Shown piece by piece: positions 26,436 through 35,235 of a DNA stretch of 64,000 nt. This stretch comes from Phreatobacter sp. GTDB lineage: Bacteria > Pseudomonadota > Alphaproteobacteria > Rhizobiales > Phreatobacteraceae. Below the pieces are notes generated by a model. It had not been told where the DNA came from, searched no databases, and was given only the letters and a program-made list of their open reading frames with translations. The position numbers and the translations under genes were made by a program. The DNA lies in assembly GCF_022843985.1 (NCBI RefSeq), contig NZ_JALHMP010000002.1:178388-242387 (forward strand), in the 5' to 3' direction. Each line of letters starts with the position of its first letter. Position 1 is the stretch's first letter.

Positions 26436-29400
26436 TCATGCCCGCAAGGCTGTCGCCTCGTGTCCGGGACGCAAATCGTTTGTCCTCTGAGAGCGCCCCT
26501 CGATGGTCCGCAGCAGGTTTGCGGTCACGGAAGCGGGCCGGCCCAGAAGGTAACCCTGCCCTTCCGTGCAGCCGAGTTCCTCGACGAGCCGCAACTGCGC
26601 CTCGGTTTCAATCCCCTCGGCCGTCGTCGTCATCGACAGTTGCTGGGCCAGATTCACGATGGACCGGACGATCGCGCGGCTGTCCTGCTTCTCTGTCGCT
26701 TCCCGGATAAAGAGCTTGTCGATCTTGATCTTGTCGAACGGAAAACGGCGGATGTGGTTGAGGGAAGAGAAGCCGACGCCGAAATCGTCGAGCGCGATCC
26801 TCACGCCCAGCGCCCGCAGGGCAAAAAGGTTGCGTTCGATGCGGGGGTCCTCGTCGAGAAGGGCGGTTTCGGTGATCTCCAGTTCCAGCCGTCCCGGCGG
26901 CATGCCCGAGCGCGCCAATGCCTCGCGCACGGCATCGGCGAGCGTTTCGCTCTTGAGTTGCACGGGAGAGACATTGACAGCGATCCGTGGTTCGTCCGGG
27001 AACGCGGCCATGTCGGCGCAGGCACGCCCCAGGCACCAGGCCCCGATGTCGTTGATCAGCCCGTTGCCTTCCGCCAACGGCACGAAGGTCGCCGGCGGGA
27101 TGCGCCCCCTTTCCGGATGGTTCCAGCGGATCAGCGCCTCATGGCCGGTGACGCGGCCCGAGCCGAGCTCGAAAATGGGCTGGTAGTCGATGTCGAACTC
27201 GCCACGCTCCAGCCCACGTCTGAGGTCTCCCTCAAGACGCAGGCGTTCCTCCAGCTTTTCCGACATCTCGGATCGGAACACGCATACCTGGTTGCGTCCC
27301 TGTGCCTTGGCCTCGTAGAGGGCCAGATCGGCTTGCTTCAGAAGCAGGTCGGGATCGGCATCGTGAACCTCCGCGATGGCGATGCCAACGCTGGCACCGA
27401 CAGAAATCCGATGTCCTTCGACAGAGAACTCCTCGCGGATGACCCTGATGAAGCGGGCCCCCAGGGTTTCCGCCACCTGCAACGCCGAAGGCGCGGTCAG
27501 GACAACCGCAAATTCGTCCCCGCCAAGGCGCGCGATAGCATCGCCTCGCCTGAGGCAGTTCTTGAGCCGCGCGGCTACCGCAACCAGCAGGGCATCCCCG
27601 ACCGGGTGTCCGAGAGTGTCATTGACCTCCTTGAAGCGGTCGAGGTCCAGATAGAGCAGCGCCACACCCACTCCGGGCGGGCGCTCGGCCAGGAGGGCCG
27701 CTTCGAGTTCGCGTCTGAAGACGGTCCTGTTTTGCAGCGTCGTGAGGGGATCATGGTGCGCAAGATGCCGTATCCGCTTTTCTGCACGTTGCCGGTCTGT
27801 GACATCCTCGTAGGTTGCGACAAAGCCACCGGCAGGCATCGGCCGCTGCATGACCGTAAGGGCACGGTCCATTTCGCCTTCGATCACCTGGTCGCTGACA
27901 CCATGAGCCCGCGCTACGGTCAATTGCCAGGCGACGATGGAATCCGCCGTGACTGCGAACGGTCCTTTTGTGGCCTTCACGAGAACAAAGACGTCGTGGA
28001 GAGTCATGGTCTCCAGATCAAGCGCATGGTCGATGTCGAACAGTTCGCGGAAGCGGCCATTCGCGACGATGATGCGGCCACCTTCATCAACCATCAGCAG
28101 ACCTTGCGTCATGTTGTTGAGGGCGGCGTCGAACAGCTTCGTCCGTGTCTCCCGTTCGGCAAGCATGATGCCGATCCTCCGGTTCGCGTCGGCAAGGTCG
28201 TTGAGAGCTTTCTTGAAAGCCGTAATGTCGGTCCTGATGCCGACATATCCGCCGCTCGCGGTCTTGCGTTCGGTGATCCGCAGCCAGCGGCCGTCCGGCA
28301 GCAGGCGCTCGAACGAGCCTCTGGCGGATCGACGCCAGGCAATCACTTCGTCTACGAAACGCTCGGTGTCGTCGCCGGCCTGCGGGTACTGGCCCGCGCG
28401 TGCGCCGCCGCGCATGACGTCGGCGAAAAGCGCACCCGGGAAGATGAAGGGAGAGCTCAAGCGATATAGGTCGCGATAGGTCGCATTGCAGGTTACGAGG
28501 CGATCCTGATCGTCCCACATCACGAAGCCGTCCGACATGGCGTCGACCGCGTCTTCAAGCATGGCCCTGGCCCGCCGGCTCTCAGAGCCAAGACGTAACT
28601 CTCGGTGCATGCCGAAGGATACCAGGCCGGCAAGCAGCAAGAGGACGAGACACCCGCTGAAAACAATCCAGACAAGATGGGTGCGATCGCGCTTCCAGTC
28701 GGCCAGCGCAGCGTCGCGGTCGAGAGACACCCGGACCAAAAGATCGGAGTAGAGCGTGGTTTTCACTGCGGTGATCGGCGCGGGATCAGGGCCCGCCATG
28801 GAGCTATCAGCCTCGCGCGCAGAGCGATCGAGACCGAGCACTTCGGCAGAATTCTTTCCAATGACATCGTCGCGCTGTGGAAGTTGGGCGAGAACGGTTC
28901 CGTCGCCGCGCTCGAGCTTCACCACCAGCCCGGCGCGGTCTGCGAAGGTTGACAGGGGCGTCGTGATCAGGGCTGTCGGAACTTCGGCCGCGACATAGGC
29001 TTCGGGGAGGCCTGCCACTTTGGAGCGCCGAACCACATAGACGACCCAGTCGCCGGTTGCGGGATTGAACTGCGGGCCGACAAGGGCTCCAGCGCCAGCG
29101 CCGGCTGCGGACAGCCGCAGGACCGCCTCCGGGTTAGCCAGGAAGAGCCGGTTCGTCGGCAGGCGACGGGCAGCTGCGCGAATCCGTCCATGCTGCTCGA
29201 TCAGGAACAGGTCACGAAAGGCGAAGGCCTGGAAACTGAAGAACCGCAAGCTGCGTTTGGCCCCCCTTTCGTCAAATTCCGCCGCCCCGACATCGGCAGG
29301 GCTGTTGAGCAACATCTGGACGGAGGCCAGCGCGCCGTCGACCTGGAGCAATTGGCGATTGACCACGGCCTCGGCTGTGGCGGCAAGTTGCTCGACTGCG

Positions 29401-29567
29401 CGATCGGCGCTTTGCAGCGAGCGTGTCCGCTGCTGTTCGGAGAAGGCTACTGCGCCCCATACGGCCGCGCAGATGAGAGTGGCCGCCCCGACAACGGGAA
29501 TGACCGCCACCGAGCGCCACCAAGGAGTGTGCCCACCTTTGCCGACGGAGCGCTCCACCTCGGTCAT
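26436..29567 (-). CDS. Membrane-bound GGDEF-EAL protein with periplasmic sensor and PAS domains
   Basis: A 1043-residue c-di-GMP signalling enzyme. Two hydrophobic segments (about 20-42 and 298-320) flank a periplasmic domain of about 250 residues of the Cache/CHASE kind. Two PAS-like domains follow (about 335-450 and 475-590). The GGDEF domain has an intact active site RLGGDEF at 682-686 and an intact inhibitory I-site RRGD at 673-676. The EAL domain has EAL at 810-812 (GHEALIRW), the metal-binding acids in ELEITET and ALDDFGVGFSSL, and AEGIET, so both activities look intact. It starts 7 bases after the stop of a TRAP-type binding protein gene, suggesting the periplasmic domain reads the state of that protein. 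Confidence 0.93.
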   Translation of the reverse strand: MTEVERSVGKGGHTPWWRSVAVIPVVGAATLICAAVWGAVAFSEQQRTRSLQSADRAVEQLAATAEAVVNRQLLQVDGALASVQMLLNSPADVGAAEFDERGAKRSLRFFSFQAFAFRDLFLIEQHGRIRAAARRLPTNRLFLANPEAVLRLSAAGAGAGALVGPQFNPATGDWVVYVVRRSKVAGLPEAYVAAEVPTALITTPLSTFADRAGLVVKLERGDGTVLAQLPQRDDVIGKNSAEVLGLDRSAREADSSMAGPDPAPITAVKTTLYSDLLVRVSLDRDAALADWKRDRTHLVWIVFSGCLVLLLLAGLVSFGMHRELRLGSESRRARAMLEDAVDAMSDGFVMWDDQDRLVTCNATYRDLYRLSSPFIFPGALFADVMRGGARAGQYPQAGDDTERFVDEVIAWRRSARGSFERLLPDGRWLRITERKTASGGYVGIRTDITAFKKALNDLADANRRIGIMLAERETRTKLFDAALNNMTQGLLMVDEGGRIIVANGRFRELFDIDHALDLETMTLHDVFVLVKATKGPFAVTADSIVAWQLTVARAHGVSDQVIEGEMDRALTVMQRPMPAGGFVATYEDVTDRQRAEKRIRHLAHHDPLTTLQNRTVFRRELEAALLAERPPGVGVALLYLDLDRFKEVNDTLGHPVGDALLVAVAARLKNCLRRGDAIARLGGDEFAVVLTAPSALQVAETLGARFIRVIREEFSVEGHRISVGASVGIAIAEVHDADPDLLLKQADLALYEAKAQGRNQVCVFRSEMSEKLEERLRLEGDLRRGLERGEFDIDYQPIFELGSGRVTGHEALIRWNHPERGRIPPATFVPLAEGNGLINDIGAWCLGRACADMAAFPDEPRIAVNVSPVQLKSETLADAVREALARSGMPPGRLELEITETALLDEDPRIERNLFALRALGVRIALDDFGVGFSSLNHIRRFPFDKIKIDKLFIREATEKQDSRAIVRSIVNLAQQLSMTTTAEGIETEAQLRLVEELGCTEGQGYLLGRPASVTANLLRTIEGRSQRTNDLRPGHEATALRA

Positions 29568-29574
29568 GGTTGTA

Positions 29575-30738
29575 TCACCGGCTCACGGGCTGGACGGCAG
29601 GGCTTCCCGCCCCCTCGGTGATGGGTCGCTTGCCAAGGAAAATGCCGTGGACCGGGGCCAGCGTCCGGTCCCAGACATCGGCACAATCCGGGCCGCAACG
29701 CTCGATCCAGCGCGGCAGCACCGCCTCCTTCACGATCCGCTGGCGAACCGCGTCATCCTCGGGCGTGACGGGAACGATGGTCAGCCGGGCGGCGCGCCCC
29801 GACGGACAATCCATTCGGCCGGCATTGCATGCAATGCCGTTGTCCGTGTCTTGATTGGCAGCCGCCCAGATTCGTTCCTCCAGCCCTGCGATGCCCCGGC
29901 GCATCACGTCCTGCAAGTCCGGCGGTATCGAGCCCCAGGCTGCTGAATTCGCCCCGAAAAACGACAGCCCCCAACTGATCGCCATGGCATGCATGTGGGT
30001 GGTGACTTCCGACAGCCCGATTTCATTGCCGCTGAGCGTCCCCGTCACGGCGCAATCGACCATGCCGCGGGAGATGGACCCCACCATCTCGTGAAAGGGA
30101 ACGATCACGGGGGTCGCACCGAGACGTTCGAACATTTCCGATTGGCTGACCGACGAGGTGCGCACACGCCGGCCGGCGAGGTCAGCGAGGCCGGCAAAGG
30201 GCCTCCGGCAATAGATGACCTGCGCCGGATAGGTGTATATCCCCAGCAATTCCACATCGTAGCGCTCGTGCAGTATGCGCGCGAGATGGGGCCGGTAGGC
30301 GTCGACAGTGCGTTTGAGCGTGGCAAGGTCCGGGTTGAGCCCTGGCAGGTCCACCGCATTGAGTTCCGGCTCGTCCCCCGAAACAAGGGATAGCAAGGCG
30401 GTGCCGAACGGCACCACGCCGAGGCGTATGAGCTGGAGCATGTCCTGGCCGCGCAGACCGCTGCGGTCGAAGGGATGGACGGTTGCCGTCAGCCGCCCGC
30501 CCGACAATTGCTCCAGTTCCCGCGTCCAGAACGGGACCTCGAAGCGGACATGCTGGGTGACGCCCGCAAGGCCACCCACGACACGCAGCCGATGCTGCTC
30601 CGGCGCGGCCTCAACGGCTACCGGGTTCGCCACCCACGCCGCTGCTGCCAGCAGCGCAGCCGCGCTTGCAAGCCGGGCGGCAACGGCGATCCGCCGGACG
30701 CCGGCACCGGGGCAGCTCGTGCTGAACAGGTTGGTCAT
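29575..30738 (-). CDS. Orphan TRAP-type (DctP family) solute-binding protein
   Basis: A 387-residue secreted protein beginning at the ATG at 30738; an alanine-rich signal helix ends near VEAAPE. The body matches DctP proteins: VPFWTRELEQLSGGRLTATVHP, ADLAGRRVRTSSVSQSEMFERLGATPV with the conserved ligand-binding arginine, and the VDCAVTG segment. It is unusual in having several cysteines late in the chain (IACNAGRMDC, ERCGPDC), which could form disulphides. No DctQ or DctM gene is near; instead its stop is 7 bases from the GGDEF-EAL gene. It is therefore more likely a signalling receptor subunit than a transporter part. This inference rests on gene order. Confidence 0.85.
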   Translation of the reverse strand: MTNLFSTSCPGAGVRRIAVAARLASAAALLAAAAWVANPVAVEAAPEQHRLRVVGGLAGVTQHVRFEVPFWTRELEQLSGGRLTATVHPFDRSGLRGQDMLQLIRLGVVPFGTALLSLVSGDEPELNAVDLPGLNPDLATLKRTVDAYRPHLARILHERYDVELLGIYTYPAQVIYCRRPFAGLADLAGRRVRTSSVSQSEMFERLGATPVIVPFHEMVGSISRGMVDCAVTGTLSGNEIGLSEVTTHMHAMAISWGLSFFGANSAAWGSIPPDLQDVMRRGIAGLEERIWAAANQDTDNGIACNAGRMDCPSGRAARLTIVPVTPEDDAVRQRIVKEAVLPRWIERCGPDCADVWDRTLAPVHGIFLGKRPITEGAGSPAVQPVSR

Positions 30739-31161
30739 CGGCGAGAATCCCCGGGGGAGAGTGTCAGATGGATCTGAGCAAAAACACATTAACTTTCTGT
30801 GGACTGCAAGCCGCGCTCAGTCGCCGCTCCTTATTCGCCTCCTATGCACGACCCTGTGCAGGGGGAGGATGTGTAAGGCCGCCCTGTCATCGCCGGCCGG
30901 GGTTGCGCAGCCAGGGTGGCCTCGTTTCCAGGTGGCAGGGTGTCGCTGGCTGGTTCAGGCGCGGTTCTTGAAGTGCCAGCTTTTGCTGCCTGGTTCGACG
31001 ATGTCGTGTAGACGGACCAGGCTGTCGAGCGCGGCCGTCGTGATCGTGGCGTCGCGGGAGATCCGGAGCCAATCGGCGCAGGCCAGTGACGCGGTGATCA
31101 CGATTCAAGTGTGTGCGCGGAGCTTGCTGATGCGATGGATCGGCACGGCGCGCCCGACTGG
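30739..31161. other. 423-base region upstream of the orphan binding protein, with transposon debris
   Basis: Apart from the istB fragment at 30955-31104, listed separately, no gene is supported. The piece next to the binding-protein start (about 30770-30800) is locally AT-rich (AAAAACACATTAACTTTC) and is the likely promoter zone, but I cannot assign boxes. Confidence 0.5.
30955..31104 (-). pseudogene. Relic of an IstB-type (IS21 family) transposition helper, C-terminal end
   Basis: The minus strand reads about 49 residues ending at a TGA at 30955-30957, with pieces such as ASLACADWLRISRDATITT, ALDSLVRLHDIVEPGSKSW and HFKNRA. This matches, with substitutions, the C-terminal end of IstB helper ATPases (TSNL-x-F-x-W...[22 protein letters not shown]...WRFKNRA as I remember it). 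An in-frame stop at 31105-31107 and the absence of Walker motifs upstream show that only a degraded tail is left. No inverted repeats or istA were found. Confidence 0.6.
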
Positions 31162-31896
31162 CTAGCCGATCGACGGGCGACCCGACATCGATGCCGCCGC
31201 AGCCAGCCACGGGCGGTCGACGAGGCTGCCGTGGGCCGGCCTGTCCTCGCGCGCGAGCTTCAGCGGATGCACGTCGAGCAGCGGCAGGGCGGGGCCGGAA
31301 TAATTCTCGCTGATGAGGACGCCCGAGCGTGCGCCGCGTACCAGCACCGCGTCGGACGGCGCCACCGAGACGAATCCCTCGCCAGGGCCGCGCTCGCGGC
31401 CCGTGAGCCGCGTTTCCTCGAAGGCGACGACCGAACCGTTATCGGCCAGGACGAGATAGACGAGCGGCATCGTCTCGGCCTCCTGGAAGCCGATCGCCTC
31501 CACGAAGCGCCAGCTCTCCTCCTGCACGTCACCCTCGGCAATGTCGGCGAGGAGGGCCCGCCGCAGCGCGGTCGTCCGGCCACGGCGCGCGACGACCCGC
31601 AGAGCACTCATGCCGCCCCAGCCACCGAGCCAGAAGAGCGCCGCGAGCAGCCAGGTCTGGTCGGTGCCGAAGGACATGCCGGTGACGAATTGCAGGCCCC
31701 AGGCCGCGAGTAGCGCCACCGGGCCGATGAACAGGAGCGAGATGAGCCCGAGCCCGAACCCCGAACCCACTTCGGCAAGGTCGGACTGGGGATCGTGGCG
31801 CAAGCCGTCCAGCACCCCCCGCAGCACGTTCTTCTCCGAACGGTCCGCAGGCCGGCGGTAGGACAACGACAGGGGTCGCTCGCGTGTCTCGACCAT
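31162..31896 (-). CDS. Two-helix membrane protein downstream of the Atm1-like exporter, unknown
   Basis: A 244-residue protein starting at the ATG at 31896, 7 bases after the ABC exporter stop, so the two are probably co-transcribed. Two hydrophobic helices lie at about 46-72 (FGLGLISLLFIGPVALLAAW) and 80-98. The C-terminal 145 residues look like a soluble domain with beta-strand pattern (MPLVYLVLADNGSVVAFEE; DAVLVRGARSGVLIS). No known family recognised. An open frame extends upstream into the exporter gene but without protein-like character. Confidence 0.65.
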   Translation of the reverse strand: MVETRERPLSLSYRRPADRSEKNVLRGVLDGLRHDPQSDLAEVGSGFGLGLISLLFIGPVALLAAWGLQFVTGMSFGTDQTWLLAALFWLGGWGGMSALRVVARRGRTTALRRALLADIAEGDVQEESWRFVEAIGFQEAETMPLVYLVLADNGSVVAFEETRLTGRERGPGEGFVSVAPSDAVLVRGARSGVLISENYSGPALPLLDVHPLKLAREDRPAHGSLVDRPWLAAAASMSGRPSIG

Positions 31897-31903
31897 GGTG
31901 CCG

Positions 31904-33868
31904 TTACTCCGCCGCCTCCTTTGGCGGCTTGACGAAGGTGGCGGCGCGTTCGGCGGACGAATCCGAGACCGCTTCCTGGGACCGGGCGGGCGTGCCGCGA
32001 TCGAGGCCTGCGATCTTTTCCTCGGCCTCGGCCGCTTCGCGCTGACGGTTCCACAATCCGGCATAGAGGCCGCCCTTGGCAAGCAGTTCTCCATGCGTGC
32101 CGCGCTCGGCCACCCTGCCGTCGTCGAGAACGATGATCTCGTCGGCATTGACCACGGTCGAAAGCCGGTGGGCGATGACGATGGCGGTGCGGTCGCGGGC
32201 GATGCGGTCGAGGGCTTCCTGGATCTCCCGTTCGGTATGACTGTCGAGCGCCGATGTCGCTTCGTCCAGGACCAGGATGGGCGGCGATTTGAGGATGGCG
32301 CGGGCGATGGCGACCCGCTGCTTCTCGCCGCCCGAGAGCTTCAGGCCGCGTTCGCCGACCTCGGTCGCATAGCCGTCCGGGCTGCGCGCGATGAAATCGT
32401 GGATCTGGGCGAGGCCCGCCGCTTCCTCCACCTCGGCGTCGGTTGCCTCCCAGCGGCCATAGCGGATATTGTAGCGGATCGTGTCGTTGAACAGCACCGT
32501 GTCCTGCGGAACCATACCGATGGCCTGGCGCAGCGAGGCCTGCGTCACCTCGCGGATGTCCTGGCCGTCGACGGTGATGCGCCCACCGCTGATGTCGTAG
32601 AAGCGGAACAGCAGGCGCGAGATGGTCGACTTGCCGGCCCCTGACGGACCGACGATAGCAATGGATTTGCCCGCCGGCACCTCGAAGGACACGCCCTTGA
32701 GGATGGGTCGCGCCGGATCATAGGCGAAGGTCACGTCCTCGAAGCGGATCGTGCCGCCGTCAACCTTCAGGTCCGGCGCGCCCGGACGGTCGATGATCTC
32801 CGGATTGCGGCCGAGGATGGCGAACATCGCCTCGATGTCGGTCACCGCCTGCTTGATCTCGCGATAGACCATGCCCATGAAATTCAGCGGCTGATAGAGC
32901 TGAATCATCATGGCGTTGATCATGACGAAGTCGCCGACCGTGTTCCGCCCGCGGGTGATGTCGATCGCGCAGAGCACCATGGCCACCGTCATGCCGGCGG
33001 TGAAGATTGCCGCCTGTCCTGCATTCAGCACGGCGAGCGAGGTCAGCGCCTTGGTCGAGGCGGTTTCATATTGCGCCATGGAGACGTCGTAGCGGGCCTT
33101 TTCGCGTGCCTCGGCCGAGAAATACTTGACCGTCTCGAAATTCAGCAGCGAGTCGATGGCCTTGACGTTGGCGTTGGTATCGCTCTCGTTCATGTCGCGG
33201 CGGATGGCGATGCGCCATTCCGTGGCGTAGTAGGTGAAGGCCAGATAGGCCGCGACGGTCACCAGGATGACCACCACATAGCGCCAGTCGAACATCCACA
33301 GGAGGATCCCGACGATCATCGCCAGCTCCAGGATGGTCGGCATCAGTTGCAGGATGATCATCCTGACGATGGTCTCGATCGCGTTTCGGCCGCGCTCGAG
33401 CACGCGCGTGAGCCCGCCGGTCTTGCGCTCCAGGTGAAAGCGCAGCGAGAGCTTGTGCATGTGCTCGAAGGTCAGCAGCGCGAGGCGTCGCACCGCATGC
33501 ATGGATACCTTGGCGAACAGGCCGTCGCGCATCTGCGTGACCACGGCCATCAGGATGCGCGAGATGCCGTAGGCCAGGGTGAAGGCGAGCGGAGCGGCAA
33601 GCACGGCCGCCCACCAGCCGGCATCGGCCGCCTGTGGTGCGGCGAGGGCGTCGGTGGCCCATTTGAAGGTGAAGGGCACCACCATGGTCACCACCTTGGC
33701 GATGACCAGAAGGGCCATGGCCCAGGCGACGCGTGTCTTCAGGTCGGCCCGTTCATGCGGCCAGATGAAAGGCCACAGATGCAGGATCGTGCGGGTCAGC
33801 GCGCCGCCCTCGGCGGAGACGGGCCTTGGCCCGGCCGCGGGCGCGTGCGGCGCGTGGGGAGAAGTCAC
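31904..33868 (-). CDS. Atm1/HMT-type ABC exporter (fused permease and ATPase)
   Basis: A 654-residue half-transporter. Six membrane segments in the first 350 residues include the strongly conserved Atm1 stretch NESDTNANVKAIDSLLNFE and the following VKYF. The ATPase part has Walker A GPSGAGKST, the signature LSGGEKQRVAIARAI, Walker B ILVLDEATSALDS and the switch histidine in VIAHRLSTV. Bacterial Atm1-like proteins export glutathione conjugates and glutathione-metal complexes and help protect against heavy metals; mitochondrial Atm1 is linked to Fe-S cluster assembly outside mitochondria. Works as a homodimer in the inner membrane. Confidence 0.94.
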   Translation of the reverse strand: MTSPHAPHAPAAGPRPVSAEGGALTRTILHLWPFIWPHERADLKTRVAWAMALLVIAKVVTMVVPFTFKWATDALAAPQAADAGWWAAVLAAPLAFTLAYGISRILMAVVTQMRDGLFAKVSMHAVRRLALLTFEHMHKLSLRFHLERKTGGLTRVLERGRNAIETIVRMIILQLMPTILELAMIVGILLWMFDWRYVVVILVTVAAYLAFTYYATEWRIAIRRDMNESDTNANVKAIDSLLNFETVKYFSAEAREKARYDVSMAQYETASTKALTSLAVLNAGQAAIFTAGMTVAMVLCAIDITRGRNTVGDFVMINAMMIQLYQPLNFMGMVYREIKQAVTDIEAMFAILGRNPEIIDRPGAPDLKVDGGTIRFEDVTFAYDPARPILKGVSFEVPAGKSIAIVGPSGAGKSTISRLLFRFYDISGGRITVDGQDIREVTQASLRQAIGMVPQDTVLFNDTIRYNIRYGRWEATDAEVEEAAGLAQIHDFIARSPDGYATEVGERGLKLSGGEKQRVAIARAILKSPPILVLDEATSALDSHTEREIQEALDRIARDRTAIVIAHRLSTVVNADEIIVLDDGRVAERGTHGELLAKGGLYAGLWNRQREAAEAEEKIAGLDRGTPARSQEAVSDSSAERAATFVKPPKEAAE

Positions 33869-34052
33869 GATGATCTTGTCCTAGGGGAGAGGGCATTCTC
33901 CCTGGAATCGATATAATCGCCTTTCCGTTCCGGTGAAGCCCCGGCGCCGTGCGAATGCGCATGGCTGACCTCGGCCCGCGCGCCCTGCTATGGTCTCGTC
34001 CGCGACTCGCGGTCTGCGCCCCCGCAGCCGAAATCCCGCTCACGAGGCCACC

Positions 34053-34664
34053 ATGGCGACGATCAAGTCCATCTGTGTCTATTGCGGTTCCGGTTCCGGC
34101 CATGACGTCGTCCACGAGAAGGCGGCGCGCGAACTTGGCGCCGCGATGGCCAAGGCCGGCATTCGCCTGGTCTATGGCGGCGGCGGCATCGGCCTGATGG
34201 GCACGCTGGCGAAATCCGTGGTCGACGGCGGCGGCAATGTACTCGGCATCATCCCCGATTTCCTCAAGCGCAAGGAAATGCCCCTCGACGCCGTCATCGA
34301 CCTGGTCACCGTACCCGACATGCACAGCCGCAAGATGCGGATGTTCACCGAGGCCGACGCCTTCGTGGCGCTGCCCGGCGGCATCGGCACCCTCGAGGAA
34401 CTGATCGAGCAACTGACCTGGGCGCAGCTCGGCCGCCACGCCAAGCCGGTCATCATCGCCAATGTCGGCGGCTTCTGGGATCCTCTGCGCGTCCTCCTCG
34501 ACCATATGAAGGCAGAGGGCTTCATCCGGCCCGGCCTCGCGGTCAAGTACACGATTATCGACGAGATACGGGACATCATCCCGACGATCCGCGACCAGGT
34601 GGCGGACCTGCCGCAGGAAGCGCTGGCGGCCGAGCACGACACGGTGGTCATCGAGAAGATGTGA
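34053..34664 (+). CDS. LOG family protein (cytokinin riboside 5'-monophosphate phosphoribohydrolase-like)
   Basis: A 203-residue Rossmann-fold protein. It has the two family signatures: the N-terminal CVYCGSGSG and the active-site PGGIGTLEE (with DMHSRKMRMF just before it, matching the conserved R and K/E residues). Enzymes of this family remove ribose 5-phosphate from adenine-type nucleotides. In plant-associated bacteria they release active cytokinins; in others they may detoxify or recycle nucleotides. The ATG at 34053 begins the conserved fold. The gene is divergent from the Atm1-like exporter and ends 12 bases before the ParDE operator. Confidence 0.93.
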   Translation: MATIKSICVYCGSGSGHDVVHEKAARELGAAMAKAGIRLVYGGGGIGLMGTLAKSVVDGGGNVLGIIPDFLKRKEMPLDAVIDLVTVPDMHSRKMRMFTEADAFVALPGGIGTLEELIEQLTWAQLGRHAKPVIIANVGGFWDPLRVLLDHMKAEGFIRPGLAVKYTIIDEIRDIIPTIRDQVADLPQEALAAEHDTVVIEKM

Positions 34665-34676
34665 GGCGTTGAGGTC

Positions 34677-34695
34677 GATACCATTTTTTGGTATC
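34677..34695. promoter_or_regulatory. Inverted repeat upstream of parD, probable autoregulatory operator
   Basis: GATACCA (34677-34683) and TGGTATC (34689-34695) flank five T bases; the repeat ends 8 bases before the parD ATG. RHH antitoxins such as ParD bind sites of this form to repress their own operon. Confidence 0.7.
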
Positions 34696-34703
34696 GTTAG
34701 TTT

Positions 34704-34946
34704 ATGCCCAAGAACACCTCGGTCAGCCTCGGCGATCACTTCACCAGCTTCATCGACCAGCGGGTGGCTGAGGGGCGCTATGGCTCGGCCAGCGAGGTCA
34801 TCCGGGCGGGACTTCGGCTGCTTGAGGATCATGAGGCGAAGCTTGCCGCGCTGCGTGCGGCGGTGGCCGAAGGCGAGGCCAGCGGAGAGGCGCGCGCGTT
34901 CGACTTCGAGACGTTTCTCGCTGGCAAGCTGGCCGGATACGGATGA
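34704..34946 (+). CDS. parD: ParD-family antitoxin
   Basis: An 80-residue protein of the CopG/ParD kind. The N-terminus [21 protein letters not shown] is the ribbon-helix part that binds DNA as a dimer, followed by [19 protein letters not shown], the second helix typical of ParD. The acidic tail ([19 protein letters not shown]) is the disordered part that covers ParE. The ATG overlaps nothing upstream, and the stop overlaps the parE start by four bases (ATGA), the standard TA layout. An inverted repeat lies directly upstream. Confidence 0.94.
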   Translation: MPKNTSVSLGDHFTSFIDQRVAEGRYGSASEVIRAGLRLLEDHEAKLAALRAAVAEGEASGEARAFDFETFLAGKLAGYG

Positions 34947-35230
34947 AGCTGGCGCTCAACCCGGCGGCTGAGCAGGATCTGTCCGACATCTTCGACTATT
35001 CGGCCGATACCTGGGGCACCGACCGAGCGGTGGTCTATCTGCGGATGCTTCAGGCGGCCATCGAGCGGCTTCTGCGCTTCCCCGAAATGGGGCGGTCAGC
35101 CGAGGCGGTTGCGCCGGGGCTGCGGATCCTGTCGGCGGGGTCGCATATCGTGATTTACCGCCTGCTGCCGGAGACGGTCGTGGTGATCCGCATCCTGCAT
35201 CAGCGCATGGACATCGACGGAAGCATCTAG
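34943..35230 (+). CDS. parE: ParE-family toxin
   Basis: A 95-residue protein of the RelE/ParE fold: [22 protein letters not shown] at the N-terminus, a helical pair, then [30 protein letters not shown], the C-terminal strands with the family's basic/histidine residues. Chromosomal ParE proteins inhibit DNA gyrase or act on an uncharacterised target; ParD neutralises them. It shares ATGA with parD. It ends 5 bases from the converging cimA gene, so the pair sits in a tight slot between two housekeeping genes, suggesting insertion without damage. Confidence 0.93.
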   Translation: MKLALNPAAEQDLSDIFDYSADTWGTDRAVVYLRMLQAAIERLLRFPEMGRSAEAVAPGLRILSAGSHIVIYRLLPETVVVIRILHQRMDIDGSI

Positions 35231-35235
35231 GGCTC

